Positions 36,389 through 46,039 are shown, counted from the stretch's first letter. The stretch: 64,000 nt of DNA from Pseudomonas promysalinigenes (GCF_014269025.2 NZ_CP077094.1:186001-250000); one strand, 5' to 3'. Numbers and translations: made by a program. Notes: generated by a model from the sequence alone, not told the origin.

Positions 36389-37487
36389 GGCCCAGTACCT
36401 CCACGTTCTCGGCCCAGCACCGTGCACGGTCGAGCAATTGCTGGGTGTCATGCACCGAGCCCTGAACAGACAGGATCAGTTGGCCAAGCGCATGCGTGCC
36501 AATGGTTTGCACGCCACCTTGGAGCAGGCGCACACGCCCGCCCAGGTCGGCGAACAGCTCCGACAGGGCAGGTTCGCCAAGCAGGGTCAGTTTGAGCACC
36601 ACGGCGCTGTCTTGACCCACTGGATCGGCCCGCAGGCTTGCCTGTAACGCAGCAGGCAGCTTGGTCTGCAACGGTGCAAGCAGGGTACGAGTGACCTCGT
36701 GGCGGGGGCTGCCGAACACCCGCCAGACTTCGCCCTGTTCCACCACAGCTCCCTGCTCCAGCACCACCACGCGATGGCAGATATCACGGATCACGGCCAT
36801 TTCATGGGTGATCAGCACCACCGTCAGGCCCAGGCGCAGGTTGATGTCGCGCAGCAACTGGAGGATGGACGCCGTGGTTTCGGGGTCAAGCGCCGAGGTA
36901 GCCTCATCGCACAATAGAATATCGGGGTCATGCACCAGTGCCCTGGCGATGCCAACCCGCTGCTTCTGGCCTCCGGACAGCTGGGCCGGGTAAACCTGAT
37001 GTTTGTCTTGCAGGCCAACCAGCGCAAGCAGCTCGCGGACCTTACGCTGACGCTCGGCCTTCGCCACGCCCGCGACTTTCAGGGGCAGCTCCACGTTCTG
37101 CCACACGGTCTTGGCCGACATCAGGTTGAAGTGTTGGAAAATCATGCCGATGCGCCGACGCAGCGCCACCAGGCGTTCTTCGTCGAAGGGTGCGATATCG
37201 ATCTGGTCGATCAGCACGCGGCCCTGGCTTGGCTGTTCCAGGCGGTTGATGGTGCGCAGCAACGATGACTTGCCCGCGCCGCTGCGGCCGATGATGCCAA
37301 AGATCTCACCTCGGCGGATATTCAGGTCGATGCCCTGCAGGGCAGGTTGCTGCTGGCCGGGGTAGGTCTTACCCAGCCCGATGAAGCGCACGTGGGCCTG
37401 GTCGAGCTCAGGTCGCAGGGCGTGCTGGGTGGCCGGGGCTGGTGATGGTTGAGCAGTTGGCGCCCTGAGCGCATTGGCCTGGCTCAT
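36378..37487 (-). CDS. metN: Methionine-type ABC transporter ATPase MetN
   Basis: A 369-residue ATPase. After a ~30-residue unusual N-terminal extension come Walker [10 protein letters not shown], the [15 protein letters not shown] signature, Walker [16 protein letters not shown] and the switch His in LITHEMAVI. The C-terminal NIL domain (about 285-365), which binds methionine and inhibits transport in E. coli MetN, is present ([25 protein letters not shown]). It begins one base after the metQ stop and overlaps metI. Confidence 0.94.
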   Translation of the reverse strand: MSQANALRAPTAQPSPAPATQHALRPELDQAHVRFIGLGKTYPGQQQPALQGIDLNIRRGEIFGIIGRSGAGKSSLLRTINRLEQPSQGRVLIDQIDIAPFDEERLVALRRRIGMIFQHFNLMSAKTVWQNVELPLKVAGVAKAERQRKVRELLALVGLQDKHQVYPAQLSGGQKQRVGIARALVHDPDILLCDEATSALDPETTASILQLLRDINLRLGLTVVLITHEMAVIRDICHRVVVLEQGAVVEQGEVWRVFGSPRHEVTRTLLAPLQTKLPAALQASLRADPVGQDSAVVLKLTLLGEPALSELFADLGGRVRLLQGGVQTIGTHALGQLILSVQGSVHDTQQLLDRARCWAENVEVLGHVV

Positions 37488-37488
37488 C

Positions 37489-38289
37489 TCAGCCCTCCCA
37501 GCCGGCTTGATACAGGCTGCCGTGGGCTTTGTTCAGCGCCGCACGTACCGCTGGCGAGTGCTGGTAGATATCCACGAACTTGGCCAGGCGAGGGTCGTCT
37601 TTGCTTTGCGGGCGGATGACGAACTGAATCACGTATTCCTTGTTTTCAAGGCCATCGAAAAGCAGTGCCGAGGTGGCGTCGAAACTGTTGGCCAGGCGGA
37701 TGTAGGCCGGGTAGCCCTGGACCAGATCGGCATCATCGTAGGCGCGCACCAGTTGCACGGCTTCGACTTGTAGGATCTTCAACTTCTTGGGGTTGGCGAT
37801 GATGTCGTCTTCAGTGGCCTTGTAACCCACGCCCGGTTTCAAGGTGATCAAGCCAGCCTTGGCCAGCAGCTGCAAGCCGCGGCCGCTGTTGATCGGGTCG
37901 TTGGCGATGGCCACGCTTGCCCCTTCGGGCAGTTGCGCGAAGCTTTTGTAGCGCTTGGAATACAGGCCGACGTTGTTGATGATGCCGGGTGCATAGGGCA
38001 CCAGGTTGAAACCGGCTGCAGCCTTGGCGTTTTCCAGAAAGGGAATGTGCTGGAAGTAGTTGACGTCGATATCGCCGCTGTTGAGGCTGACATTCGGCGC
38101 GATCCAGTCGCTGAATTCGATCAGCTTCACTTCCAGGCCTTGTTTGTGTGCCTCTTCCACCGCTGCCTCCAGCGGGATGGCAAAGGCGGCGGTGGTGCCG
38201 ATCTTAAGTGATTCGCCAGCCACGGCACTGGTGGCCAGACTCAAGCTGATGGCAAAGGCCGCGACGGGCCGGATCAATTTTTCAAGCAT
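37489..38289 (-). CDS. metQ: MetQ/NlpA family substrate-binding protein
   Basis: A 266-residue periplasmic binding protein. The signal peptide of ~24 residues ends SAVA without a lipobox Cys, so unlike E. coli MetQ it is not lipidated. The family segments [32 protein letters not shown] and [21 protein letters not shown] are present. The start codon lies inside the 3' end of the LLM monooxygenase gene (8 bases overlap) and the stop is one base from metN. Confidence 0.92.
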   Translation of the reverse strand: MLEKLIRPVAAFAISLSLATSAVAGESLKIGTTAAFAIPLEAAVEEAHKQGLEVKLIEFSDWIAPNVSLNSGDIDVNYFQHIPFLENAKAAAGFNLVPYAPGIINNVGLYSKRYKSFAQLPEGASVAIANDPINSGRGLQLLAKAGLITLKPGVGYKATEDDIIANPKKLKILQVEAVQLVRAYDDADLVQGYPAYIRLANSFDATSALLFDGLENKEYVIQFVIRPQSKDDPRLAKFVDIYQHSPAVRAALNKAHGSLYQAGWEG

Positions 38290-39673
38290 GGTGCAGGGCT
38301 CCAGTCGGGCTGACGATAGGTGGGTTGCGGTAGGTGGAACCTGGGTGCTCGGCGGGCAGGTACGGGTGATCGCTTTCGAACAGCTTTTCGCGCAGGGTGC
38401 CGTCGGCGTAGGCGGTTTTGTAGCGGCCGCGTTGCTGCAACTGGGGGACCACCAGCTCGATGAAGTCTTCATAGCTTTCCGGGGTCACGGTGCGGGTCAG
38501 GTTGAAACCGTCCAGGCCGGTTTCGTCGATCCAGGCAATCAGTTGCTCCGCAATCTGGTCCGGGGCACCGACCAGCGTCACATAGCGTCCGCCCAAGGCG
38601 TGCTGTTGCAACAGCTGGCGGCGGGTCCAGACGTTTTCCTGCAATTGCCGGGTGGCCGACTGAATAGCATTGCCTTTGCTGGCGCCGATCGGCTCGTCCA
38701 GCCCGTAGCTGGCAAAGTCGATGCCGGTCGAGGCCGCAAAATGGGCAACACCGGCTTCGGCGCTGGCGTGTTGCAGGTATTCGGCGTATTTGGCCTGAGC
38801 CTGTTGCTCGGTAGGCGCCACGATCACCGTGATGCCCATGAACACCTTCACTGCCTGGGCGCTGCGGCCGGCAGCCTGGGCGGCCGCACGCACCTTGTCG
38901 ACCTGGGCGCGGGTGGCGGCTTTGCTCTGGCCACTGATGAACACGCATTCGGCATGGTTGCCGGCAAACGCCAGGCCACGCGGGGAGCTGCCTGCCTGGA
39001 ACAGTACCGGCGTGCGCTGTGGCGAGGGCTCGCACAAGTGGTAGCCCTCGACCGTGTAGAACTCGCCTTGGTGGCGCACCTTGCGCACTTTGCTCGGCTC
39101 TGCGTACACCCGGCGTTTGCGGTCGCTGACCACGGCATCGTCCGCCCAGCTACCTTCGAGCAGTTGGTAGAGCACCTGCAAATATTCGTCGGCCTGGTCG
39201 TAACGGCGGTCGTGCTCGGGCTGTTGCGCCAGGCCCATGGCGCGGGCGGCGCTGTCGAGGTACCCGGTGACGATGTTCCAGCCGACCCGGCCATTGCTCA
39301 GGTGGTCGAGGGTGGAGAGGCGCCGAGCGAACAGGTAAGGGGCTTCGTAGGTCAGGTTGGCGGTCAGGCCGAAGCCCAGGTGGCGTGTGACCGCGGCCAT
39401 GGCCGATACCAGCAGCAGCGGGTCGTTGACCGGCAACTGGATCGACTCTTTCAGCGGCACGTCGACGGAGTTGCCGTAAATGTCATAGGTGCCGACGATA
39501 TCGGCGATGAACAAACCGTCGAACAGCCCACGCTCCAGCAGGCGCGCCAGATCGGTCCAGTAGGCCAGGGTCTTGTACTGGGTCGAGGTGTCCCGTGGGT
39601 GGGTCCACAGGCCGTGGTTGATGTGCCCAATGCAGTTCATGTTGAAGGCATTGAGCAGGATCTGCTTGGCCAT
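38282..39673 (-). CDS. FMN-dependent LLM monooxygenase (NtaA/SnaA/DszA family)
   Basis: A 463-residue flavin-dependent class C monooxygenase. The N-terminal NMNCIGHINHGLW and DGLFIADIVGTYDIYG motifs and RVGWNIVTGYLDSAARAMG mark the DszA/NtaA branch of bacterial luciferase-like enzymes, which use FMNH2 from a separate reductase. Members degrade sulfones, dimethyl sulfone and nitrilotriacetate. Because it sits between SfnB-type genes and metQNI, cleavage of a C-S bond is likely. It overlaps the SfnB-like gene (39673) and metQ. No flavin reductase gene is adjacent. Confidence 0.88.
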   Translation of the reverse strand: MAKQILLNAFNMNCIGHINHGLWTHPRDTSTQYKTLAYWTDLARLLERGLFDGLFIADIVGTYDIYGNSVDVPLKESIQLPVNDPLLLVSAMAAVTRHLGFGLTANLTYEAPYLFARRLSTLDHLSNGRVGWNIVTGYLDSAARAMGLAQQPEHDRRYDQADEYLQVLYQLLEGSWADDAVVSDRKRRVYAEPSKVRKVRHQGEFYTVEGYHLCEPSPQRTPVLFQAGSSPRGLAFAGNHAECVFISGQSKAATRAQVDKVRAAAQAAGRSAQAVKVFMGITVIVAPTEQQAQAKYAEYLQHASAEAGVAHFAASTGIDFASYGLDEPIGASKGNAIQSATRQLQENVWTRRQLLQQHALGGRYVTLVGAPDQIAEQLIAWIDETGLDGFNLTRTVTPESYEDFIELVVPQLQQRGRYKTAYADGTLREKLFESDHPYLPAEHPGSTYRNPPIVSPTGALHHA

Positions 39674-40854
39674 CAGATGGTCCCCCGGCGTGGAGGGTTT
39701 GCGTGGTTGAGGTAGTAATTGCCGATGGCGTGGTATTTCCAGCGTACCGGGTCGTGCAGCGTATGCACGCGTGCGTTGCGCCAGTGGCGGTCGAGGTTGT
39801 GCTCGGCCAGCGTGGCCTGGCTGCCGGCCAGTTCGAACAGGCTGGTGCCAGCGGACAGAGACACCTCAGTGCTGATCGCCCGTGCTTCGGCTACCGCAAT
39901 CGAAGCTGCCGCGACATTGTCGGCAGTGCTGTCGAGCTGAGCGCGGTCGAGGTATTCACCCGCACGCTCGAGCAACGCCTCGGCGGCATGCAGGCGGATG
40001 ACCAGATGGCCGAAGCTTTTCAGGGTCAGAGGGTCGTCACTGGCCTTGTCCACGCCCGAATCAACCCACGGTCGGCTTCGGGTGCGCACGAAATGCAGGG
40101 CGTCTTGCACCGCAGCACGGGCAATGCCGGTGTCGATGGCTGCGTGCAGTATCTGCGCCAGCGGGCCGACCGGGGTCGGGCGTTCGAAAGCGCTTTCGAA
40201 GGGCACCACGTCTTCGGCGCCGACCCAAACGTTGTCGAATGTCACCGAGCCGCTGCCGGTGGTGCGTTGGCCAAAGCCGCTCCAGTCATCGATGACTTCA
40301 AGCCCGTGGCTGTCGGCGGGGACGAAAGCCAGTTGCTGACGGCCTTGCTCGTCGATCACCGAGGTCGGGATACGCTGGGCGTACAAGGCACCGGTGGCGT
40401 AGAACTTGCGGCCATTGATGCGATAACCGGCGCCATCGCGGGTCAGGCGCGTGGTGCGGTCGTGAGCGGTTTTAGTGCCGAGCTCTGCCAGTGCATTGCC
40501 GAAGCGGCGGCCTGCGAGGACTTCGGCATATAGCCGATGCTGCTGCTCGGGGCTGCCGTTCACCCGTAGTACTTCCAGGGCGTAGAAATGATTCTGCGGG
40601 ATTTGCCCCAGCGAGGCGTCCGCCTGGGCAATGCGGGCGACGACTTTGGCCAGGGTGACGTTGGATACGCCGGCGCCGCCGAAAGCTTTGGGAACGCTGA
40701 TGGCCCATAGGCCGGAGCGGGTGAACAGTTCCAGCTCGGCATGGGGCAAGCGGCGTTCGCGGTCGCGCAGAGCGCTGTCACGCTCGAGTTGCTGGGCGAT
40801 GTGTTCAGCGACGGAAAGTGCCTGGGCGTCGCTGGTGATAACGGATGTAGTCAT
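39673..40854 (-). CDS. SfnB family sulfur-acquisition oxidoreductase (copy 1)
   Basis: A 393-residue flavoprotein of the acyl-CoA dehydrogenase fold, DszC/SfnB branch. SVPKAFGGAGVS near 60-70, YRINGRKFYATGALYAQ in the middle and the C-terminal HWRNARVHTLHDPVRWKYHAIGNYYLN are family hallmarks. SfnB proteins are induced by sulfate starvation; the reaction is not firmly established. ATG 40854 follows GCGGAG. A paralogue lies 107 bases upstream and the LLM gene overlaps its stop. Confidence 0.88.
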   Translation of the reverse strand: MTTSVITSDAQALSVAEHIAQQLERDSALRDRERRLPHAELELFTRSGLWAISVPKAFGGAGVSNVTLAKVVARIAQADASLGQIPQNHFYALEVLRVNGSPEQQHRLYAEVLAGRRFGNALAELGTKTAHDRTTRLTRDGAGYRINGRKFYATGALYAQRIPTSVIDEQGRQQLAFVPADSHGLEVIDDWSGFGQRTTGSGSVTFDNVWVGAEDVVPFESAFERPTPVGPLAQILHAAIDTGIARAAVQDALHFVRTRSRPWVDSGVDKASDDPLTLKSFGHLVIRLHAAEALLERAGEYLDRAQLDSTADNVAAASIAVAEARAISTEVSLSAGTSLFELAGSQATLAEHNLDRHWRNARVHTLHDPVRWKYHAIGNYYLNHANPPRRGTI

Positions 40855-40930
40855 GGTGATCTCCGCAGCCAATAGGGCCGCTTTTACAGGCGAGCGCGAT
40901 CCCGTGTAGGAGCGGCCTCATATCGCGAAG

Positions 40931-40949
40931 GGGCTGCTAAGCAGCCCCG
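40931..40949. terminator. Hairpin between the two SfnB-like genes
   Basis: GGGGCTGC (40931-40938) and GCAGCCCC (40942-40949) pair perfectly with a 3-nt loop, next to a REP-like GTAGGAGCGGCCTC. No U-run, so it may protect or attenuate mRNA rather than end it. Confidence 0.45.
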
Positions 40950-40961
40950 AGGCCCTCGAAC

Positions 40962-42203
40962 TCAGATCCAGGAATGCCGGGCTGGTAGGGTGCCGTTGAG
41001 GTAGTAGGAGCCGACGGCGTGATACTTCCAGCGCACCGGGTCGTGCAGGGTGTGTACCCGAGCATTGCGCCAGTGCCGGTCAAGGTTGAACTCGGCCAGG
41101 CTCGCGCGGCTACCGGCCAGCTCGAAGAGCTTCTCGCTGGCCAGCAGGGCGATTTCGGTGGTCAAGACCTTGGCCTCAGCCACGGCAATCGAGGCCCGCG
41201 CCGCAGCGTCAGCATCGATGGGCCCTGCGTTGACCTCGTCGAGTACCTGCGCGGCCTTGCGCAGCAGCGTCTCAGCGGCATGCAGCTCGAGCTTCAGGCG
41301 GCCGACATCGGCGATCACGTAAGGGTCATCGCCCGCACGCTCGACCTTGGCGTCGATCCATGGCCGGGACTTTTCCCCGACGAAGGCGATGGCGTCGTCG
41401 ATAGCTGCCTCGGCGATGCCCGCATCGATGGCTGCCTGGATCAGCTGCGAGGCCGCGCCCTGAATATTGGGGATATCGCGCTGGCGCCAGTTGTCGATGA
41501 CCAGTTCGGCGTCTACTGGTACTTGGTCGAGCAGCACAGTCCCGCTGGCAGTGGTGCGCTGGCCGAAGCCGGACCAGTCGTCGACGATGCGTAGCCCTGG
41601 CGAGCCACGGCGTACGAAGGCCAGGCGCTGGCGGCCTTCATCGTCCAGTGCCTTGACCGCCACCCAGTGGGCGAACAGCGCACCGGTGGAATAGAACTTC
41701 TCGCCGCTGATGCGATAGCCGTCGCCGCTGCGGCTAATGCGCGCCTTGAGCGTCAGCGTGTCTTTGGTGCCCCGCTCGGGGCCGGCGTTACCGATGCGCC
41801 AGCCGTCCAGCACGCTGCGCCAGATCAGCGCCTGTTGGGCTTGGGTCGCGGTCAGGCGCAGCAGTTGCAGAATGCCGAACTGGTTCTGCGGAATTTGCCC
41901 CAAGGCCGGGTCGGCAGCGCTGATCAGGCGGAACACCTCGGCAATGGTGACGAACGAGACGTCTGGGCCACCGTAGGCTTTGGGCACACTGATGCTGCCC
42001 AGGCCACTACGGGTGAACTGTTCGATCTCTGCCCAGGGCAATTTGCGATGTTGGTCGCGCTGAGCGGCCTGCTCGCGGGCATGGCTTGCCAGTTCACGGG
42101 CAGCCTGCAATGCCTCGGCGTCATTGCGCAGAACCTTGGCGCGCAGCAGCGGGGGCGGGCTGTCGATATCGCTGTGGAAGGGGGTATTGGGTTGGATGGT
42201 CAT
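40962..42203 (-). CDS. SfnB family sulfur-acquisition oxidoreductase (copy 2)
   Basis: A 413-residue paralogue of the adjacent SfnB-like protein, with the same C-terminal motif (HWRNARVHTLHDPVRWKYHAVGSYYLN) and similar central motifs YRISGEKFYSTGALFAH and DWSGFGQRTTASGTV. It is the first gene of the leftward run ending with metI. The N-terminus has an extra ~20 residues. No signal peptide. Duplicated SfnB genes suggest different sulfur substrates or a complex; this cannot be told from sequence. Confidence 0.88.
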   Translation of the reverse strand: MTIQPNTPFHSDIDSPPPLLRAKVLRNDAEALQAARELASHAREQAAQRDQHRKLPWAEIEQFTRSGLGSISVPKAYGGPDVSFVTIAEVFRLISAADPALGQIPQNQFGILQLLRLTATQAQQALIWRSVLDGWRIGNAGPERGTKDTLTLKARISRSGDGYRISGEKFYSTGALFAHWVAVKALDDEGRQRLAFVRRGSPGLRIVDDWSGFGQRTTASGTVLLDQVPVDAELVIDNWRQRDIPNIQGAASQLIQAAIDAGIAEAAIDDAIAFVGEKSRPWIDAKVERAGDDPYVIADVGRLKLELHAAETLLRKAAQVLDEVNAGPIDADAAARASIAVAEAKVLTTEIALLASEKLFELAGSRASLAEFNLDRHWRNARVHTLHDPVRWKYHAVGSYYLNGTLPARHSWI

Positions 42204-42494
42204 CAGAACCGAACCTCACAAAGTGGATGCGTCGCTTCAGTTGATGGCGACAAGCGTTTGTGGTCCGGTGGTCCGGTTCATATAGCCTAATGGCTTATAA
42301 ATTGTTTATGAACTAGATTTTTGGAATATGCATAGAAGGGAGGAATCTGCCGTGGGTGTAACGGCCTTTCGCGGGCATGGGCAGGCATCGCGCAGGTGCG
42401 GCTTGAGCCGCGAGTACCACCCACCGCGACGAGCCTTTGCGCTCCCACAGAGGCTACTCGCAGTGGACATACCCGTGAAAAGGCCCGTGAGGGT
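42204..42494. promoter_or_regulatory. Intergenic region upstream of the SfnB operon, with inverted REP-like pair
   Basis: The first ~130 bases are relatively AT-rich and should hold the promoter of the leftward SfnB operon. The remainder (about 42361-42486) has GGCCTTTCGCGGGCATG and CATACCCGTGAAAAGGCC, inverted REP-like copies that could terminate the tcy transcript. Confidence 0.55.
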
Positions 42495-43253
42495 TCACTC
42501 GGAGGCGGTTGTGCCGAGGAATTTGCGCAGGAATTGCCGCGTGCGCTCTTCCTTGGGGGCGGCAAACAGCGCCTTGGCTTCGCCTTGTTCCACGATCACG
42601 CCTTTGTCGAAAAAGATCACTCGGTTGGCAACGTCGCGGGCAAAGCTCATTTCGTGAGTGACGATGATCATGGTGCGCTTCTCCTCGGCCAAGCCGCGGA
42701 TGGTCGCCAGTACTTCACCTACCAGCTCCGGGTCCAGGGCTGAGGTGGGCTCGTCGAACAGGATCACCTCAGGCTCCATGGCCAACGCGCGAGCAATAGC
42801 CACGCGTTGTTGCTGGCCCCCGGACAGGCGCCTTGGATAGGCATCTTCCTTGCCTGCCAGGCCAACCTTGGCCAGTAATCGCCGGCCAAGGTCCAGGGCT
42901 TGCTCGCGCGGGGTTTTCTTGACGATCACCGGGCCCTCGATGACGTTTTCCAGGGCGGTGCGGTGGGGGAACAGGTTGAAGTTCTGGAACACGAAACCTG
43001 CCTGCTGTCGCAGGCGGCGAATCGCACTTTGCTGGCCGCTGAGCGGGCGGTTGGCATCGATGCTGATAGCGCCGATCTGAATCTGCCCCGCATCCGGTGT
43101 TTCCAGCAGGTTGAGGCAGCGCAGGAAGGTAGTTTTGCCCGAGCCGCTGGGGCCGATGATGGCTACCACCTCACCGGCTTGCACGGTGAGGTCGATACCG
43201 TTGAGTACGGTCTGGCCCTTGAACTGCTTGGTCAGGCCTTTGACGACGATCAT
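42495..43253 (-). CDS. tcyN: Cystine-type amino acid ABC transporter ATPase
   Basis: A 252-residue polar amino-acid ATPase. Walker [10 protein letters not shown] (about 34-42), signature [15 protein letters not shown] and Walker [16 protein letters not shown], with the switch His in IVTHEMSFA. It is the last gene of the leftward tcyJ-tcyL-tcyN run, separated from the permease by one base. Cystine or a related sulfur amino acid is the likely substrate from family and neighbours. Confidence 0.9.
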   Translation of the reverse strand: MIVVKGLTKQFKGQTVLNGIDLTVQAGEVVAIIGPSGSGKTTFLRCLNLLETPDAGQIQIGAISIDANRPLSGQQSAIRRLRQQAGFVFQNFNLFPHRTALENVIEGPVIVKKTPREQALDLGRRLLAKVGLAGKEDAYPRRLSGGQQQRVAIARALAMEPEVILFDEPTSALDPELVGEVLATIRGLAEEKRTMIIVTHEMSFARDVANRVIFFDKGVIVEQGEAKALFAAPKEERTRQFLRKFLGTTASE

Positions 43254-43254
43254 C

Positions 43255-43923
43255 TCATTGCTCCTGGTCGTGCTGGTTGACCCGCGCTTCCATGCGGTTC
43301 TGGAAGTACGCAAGGATGCTGCAGAGGACCCAGTAAATCACTGCAACGGCCAGGTACATGGTGAACACCTCGAAGGTGCGCGCGGTGATCAACTGCGCCT
43401 GGCGGAACAGTTCGGGCACCTGGATGGTGGCGGCCAGTGCGGTGTCCTTGACCAGCGAAATGAAACTGTTGCCCAGCGGGGGCAACGCCGTGCGCAACGC
43501 CTGGGGCAGAATCGCCCGGCGCATTGCTTGGGTGCGGGTCATGCCGATGCTGGCCGCCGCCTCCCACTGGCCGCGGTCGATCGACGAGATGGCCGCCCGC
43601 AGAATTTCGCAGATGTAGGCCGCCATGTTCAGAGACAGACCGATCAGCGACGCTGGAATCGGGTCGAGCTCGATCCCTATCTGAGGCATGCCAAAGTAGA
43701 TCACGAACAGTTGCACCAGCAGTGGCGTGCCCCGGAAGAACGACACGTAGATGCGCGCCAGCCAGTCAAGCGGCAGAATCTTCGACAGCCGCATCAGTGC
43801 CAGGACAAAGCCCAGCACCAAGCCGAAGAACATGCCGCCGACACTGAGCAGCACCGTATAACCCGCGCCCTTGAGCAAAAAGGGCGCGGAATCGGCAACG
43901 AGTTGCAGGCTTTCAGCAATCAT
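43255..43923 (-). CDS. tcyL: Cystine-type amino acid ABC transporter permease
   Basis: A 222-residue inner-membrane protein of the polar amino-acid permease family, with five segments. The N-terminal LLKGAGYTVLLSVGGMFFGL and the EAA loop WEAAASIGMTRTQAMRRAILPQALR are characteristic. Its start overlaps the binding-protein stop by four bases (ATGA) and its stop is one base from the ATPase start. It forms a cystine importer with its neighbours. Confidence 0.9.
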   Translation of the reverse strand: MIAESLQLVADSAPFLLKGAGYTVLLSVGGMFFGLVLGFVLALMRLSKILPLDWLARIYVSFFRGTPLLVQLFVIYFGMPQIGIELDPIPASLIGLSLNMAAYICEILRAAISSIDRGQWEAAASIGMTRTQAMRRAILPQALRTALPPLGNSFISLVKDTALAATIQVPELFRQAQLITARTFEVFTMYLAVAVIYWVLCSILAYFQNRMEARVNQHDQEQ

Positions 43924-44714
43924 TTGGTGACATCGGCACCGAAGTATTTTTCGGACAGCTTGGCGAGCGTGCCATCTGCCTTGAGCTTGTCGATGGCCTT
44001 GTTGATGGCCGCCAGCAATTCAGGCTCGCCTTTGCGCAGTGCCACGCCGCTTTCCAGGCGCGAGAAGGCATCGCCGGCCAGCTCGGTGTCCTTGGCTTTC
44101 TGGGCGTATTCCAGTGCTGCCAAGCGGTCGATCAGGATCGCATCGATGCGGCCGTTACGCAGGTCGGCGAACTTGCTTGGGTCGTCTTCATAGGTGCGCA
44201 CGTCAGCTTTAGGCACGTCCTGCTTGACCCATTGCTCATAGTTGGTACCAAGGCCAACGCCGACTTTCTTGCCGGCCAGATCCTGGGCGCCATGGATGTT
44301 CAGCTGGTCGGCCTTCTTTTTCAGCACCAGTGCCTGGATCCCGGAGACGGTGTAGGGCTCGGAGAAATCATATTTCTTCTTGCGCTCTTCGGAGATGGTC
44401 ACCTGGTTGACCACGATGTCCAGGCGCTTGGATTCCAGCGCGGCGAGGATACCGTCCCACTTGGTTGGCTGGATCTTGGCCTTGACGCCTAGCTCCTTGG
44501 CCAGCAACTCCGACAGCTCGACCTCGAAACCCGTGAGCTTGCCGTTTTCATCCTGGAAGCTGAAAGGCGGGTAGGTGCCTTCGAGGCCGACGTTGATCAC
44601 GCCTTTCTCTTCGATGGTTTTCAGCTGCTCGCCTGCGAAGGCCTGGCCAAGCAGGCCGGCGCCCAGAAGGAGGGCTAGACTGGCGTTGAGTAAGGGTTTG
44701 GCGAATTTCGACAT
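43920..44714 (-). CDS. tcyJ: Cystine-binding periplasmic protein (FliY/TcyJ family)
   Basis: A 264-residue solute-binding protein. The signal peptide (~27 residues) ends GQAFA. The SBP_bac_3 fold has INVGLEGTYPPFSFQDENGK and VELSELLAKELGVKA near the N-terminus, and GVGLGTNYEQWVKQDVPKA in the second lobe. It captures cystine or a similar amino acid for TcyL/TcyN. It is the first gene of the leftward run; an AT-rich palindrome lies upstream. Confidence 0.9.
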   Translation of the reverse strand: MSKFAKPLLNASLALLLGAGLLGQAFAGEQLKTIEEKGVINVGLEGTYPPFSFQDENGKLTGFEVELSELLAKELGVKAKIQPTKWDGILAALESKRLDIVVNQVTISEERKKKYDFSEPYTVSGIQALVLKKKADQLNIHGAQDLAGKKVGVGLGTNYEQWVKQDVPKADVRTYEDDPSKFADLRNGRIDAILIDRLAALEYAQKAKDTELAGDAFSRLESGVALRKGEPELLAAINKAIDKLKADGTLAKLSEKYFGADVTK

Positions 44715-44780
44715 GTCAGGCCCCGCGCTTGTAGTGGAAGTAGTGGGTGGCGACTATAGAGCTGGCCTTTTAGGCCGGGA

Positions 44781-44805
44781 AATAATAAAAACTTATCTTA
44801 TTATT
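44781..44805. promoter_or_regulatory. AT-rich inverted repeat between tcyJ and epsC
   Basis: AATAATAA (44781-44788) and TTATTATT (44798-44805) pair perfectly around a 9-nt spacer in the divergent promoter region. It could be a LysR-type (CysB) site, an inference. Confidence 0.45.
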
Positions 44806-44987
44806 ACCAATTAACTCAGTGCCGTGGTCCGGCTGCTCTTGAGGGTAGGCCAGGACTTGGCCACCGTCATTACGGCTTATGCCGTACTTAGCGCAGGATG
44901 GAATAAAGCGTTGTTTTTTCCAAGGGGTGGATTTGCCGTAGAGTGAATTGCACAACGTCAGATCAGCCCCTTTGGCAGGAGAACACC

Positions 44988-45920
44988 GTGAGCGAACAAC
45001 CTTCATCTGGGCAATGGCACCTGCACACTATCGTCAGCGGCCTGCGCACTGCCCGCGAACAGTGGCGCAGCCGCAATGGGCGCAGCATCGGCGAGCAGGG
45101 CGGGCGTGAGCTGCCTTCTCGCGAAGCCATGCGGCAGATACTCGAGCAGCTTTGCGGCGCACTGTTCCCGATGCGCCTGGGGCCGGTCGACCTTCGCGAA
45201 GAGAGCGAGGACTTCTATGTCGGCCATACCCTCGACACGGCGCTTACCGCGCTGCTGGTGCAGGCGCGGTTAGAGCTGCGCTACGCCGCGCGCCAGAGCA
45301 AAGCGCCGGTGCACGACATCGATGCCCAGGCCCTACACTTGATTCAAGGTTTCGCGGCGGCCTTGCCCGGCCTGCGTGAGCTACTCGATACCGATGTACT
45401 GGCGGCGTATCACGGCGACCCCGCCGCGCGCAGCGTGGATGAAGTACTGCTGTGCTACCCCGGCATTCTGGCGATCATCCACCACCGCCTGGCCCACTAC
45501 CTTTACCAGGCCGGTTTGCCGCTGCTGGCGCGTATCAGCTCGGAGCTGGCACATTCGGCGACTGGCATCGATATCCACCCAGGCGCCCAGATCGGCCCGA
45601 GTTTCTTCATCGACCATGGTACCGGCGTGGTGATTGGCGAAACGGCGATCATCGGTGAGCGGGTGCGCATCTACCAGGCGGTGACACTGGGCGCCAAGCG
45701 CTTCCCCAGCGATGAGTCGGGCACGCTGCACAAAGGCTTGGCGCGCCACCCAATTGTCGAAGATGACGTGGTGATTTACGCCGGCGCGACGATCCTTGGG
45801 CGGATCACCATCGGCAAGGGTTCGACCATTGGCGGCAACGTCTGGCTGACCCGCAGCGTGCCGGCCGAAAGCAACATCACTCAAGCGAACCTCCAGCTCG
45901 ATTGCCAGGTCAAAAATTGA
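44988..45920 (+). CDS. epsC: Serine O-acetyltransferase, EpsC type
   Basis: Makes O-acetylserine from serine and acetyl-CoA, the carbon acceptor for sulfide in cysteine synthesis. The 310-residue cytosolic enzyme has a helical N-terminal domain (DFYVGHTLDTALTALL) and a left-handed beta-helix of hexapeptide repeats with the active-site DIHPGAQIG and FFIDHGTGVVIGETAIIGE motifs. GTG 44988 follows CAGGAGAACACC; no better ATG exists. It is divergent from the cystine transporter genes. Confidence 0.9.
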   Translation: MSEQPSSGQWHLHTIVSGLRTAREQWRSRNGRSIGEQGGRELPSREAMRQILEQLCGALFPMRLGPVDLREESEDFYVGHTLDTALTALLVQARLELRYAARQSKAPVHDIDAQALHLIQGFAAALPGLRELLDTDVLAAYHGDPAARSVDEVLLCYPGILAIIHHRLAHYLYQAGLPLLARISSELAHSATGIDIHPGAQIGPSFFIDHGTGVVIGETAIIGERVRIYQAVTLGAKRFPSDESGTLHKGLARHPIVEDDVVIYAGATILGRITIGKGSTIGGNVWLTRSVPAESNITQANLQLDCQVKN

Positions 45921-45978
45921 CCCATATGGGGTGCCAATCGGCGCCCCAGTTCGCATTGAGCGGCGATCCATGTTTAAC

Positions 45979-45994
45979 TTGAACGCTTGTTCAA
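45979..45994. promoter_or_regulatory. Palindrome TTGAAC-GCTT-GTTCAA, likely TetR/BetI-type operator
   Basis: Six-base arms and a 4-bp spacer upstream of the BCCT transporter gene. BetI-type repressors bind TTGA..TCAA palindromes in front of choline genes, so control by a BetI-like protein is plausible. Confidence 0.5.
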
Positions 45995-46039
45995 TTAAAA
46001 AACGCTGGTCCGCTGCCGGTGTTCAACAGGAGGATTCCT

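Noticed and set aside
37489..38500. A SAM or other riboswitch before the metQNI genes
   Set aside because: metQ starts inside the preceding gene, so there is no leader; no aptamer-like pattern is visible.
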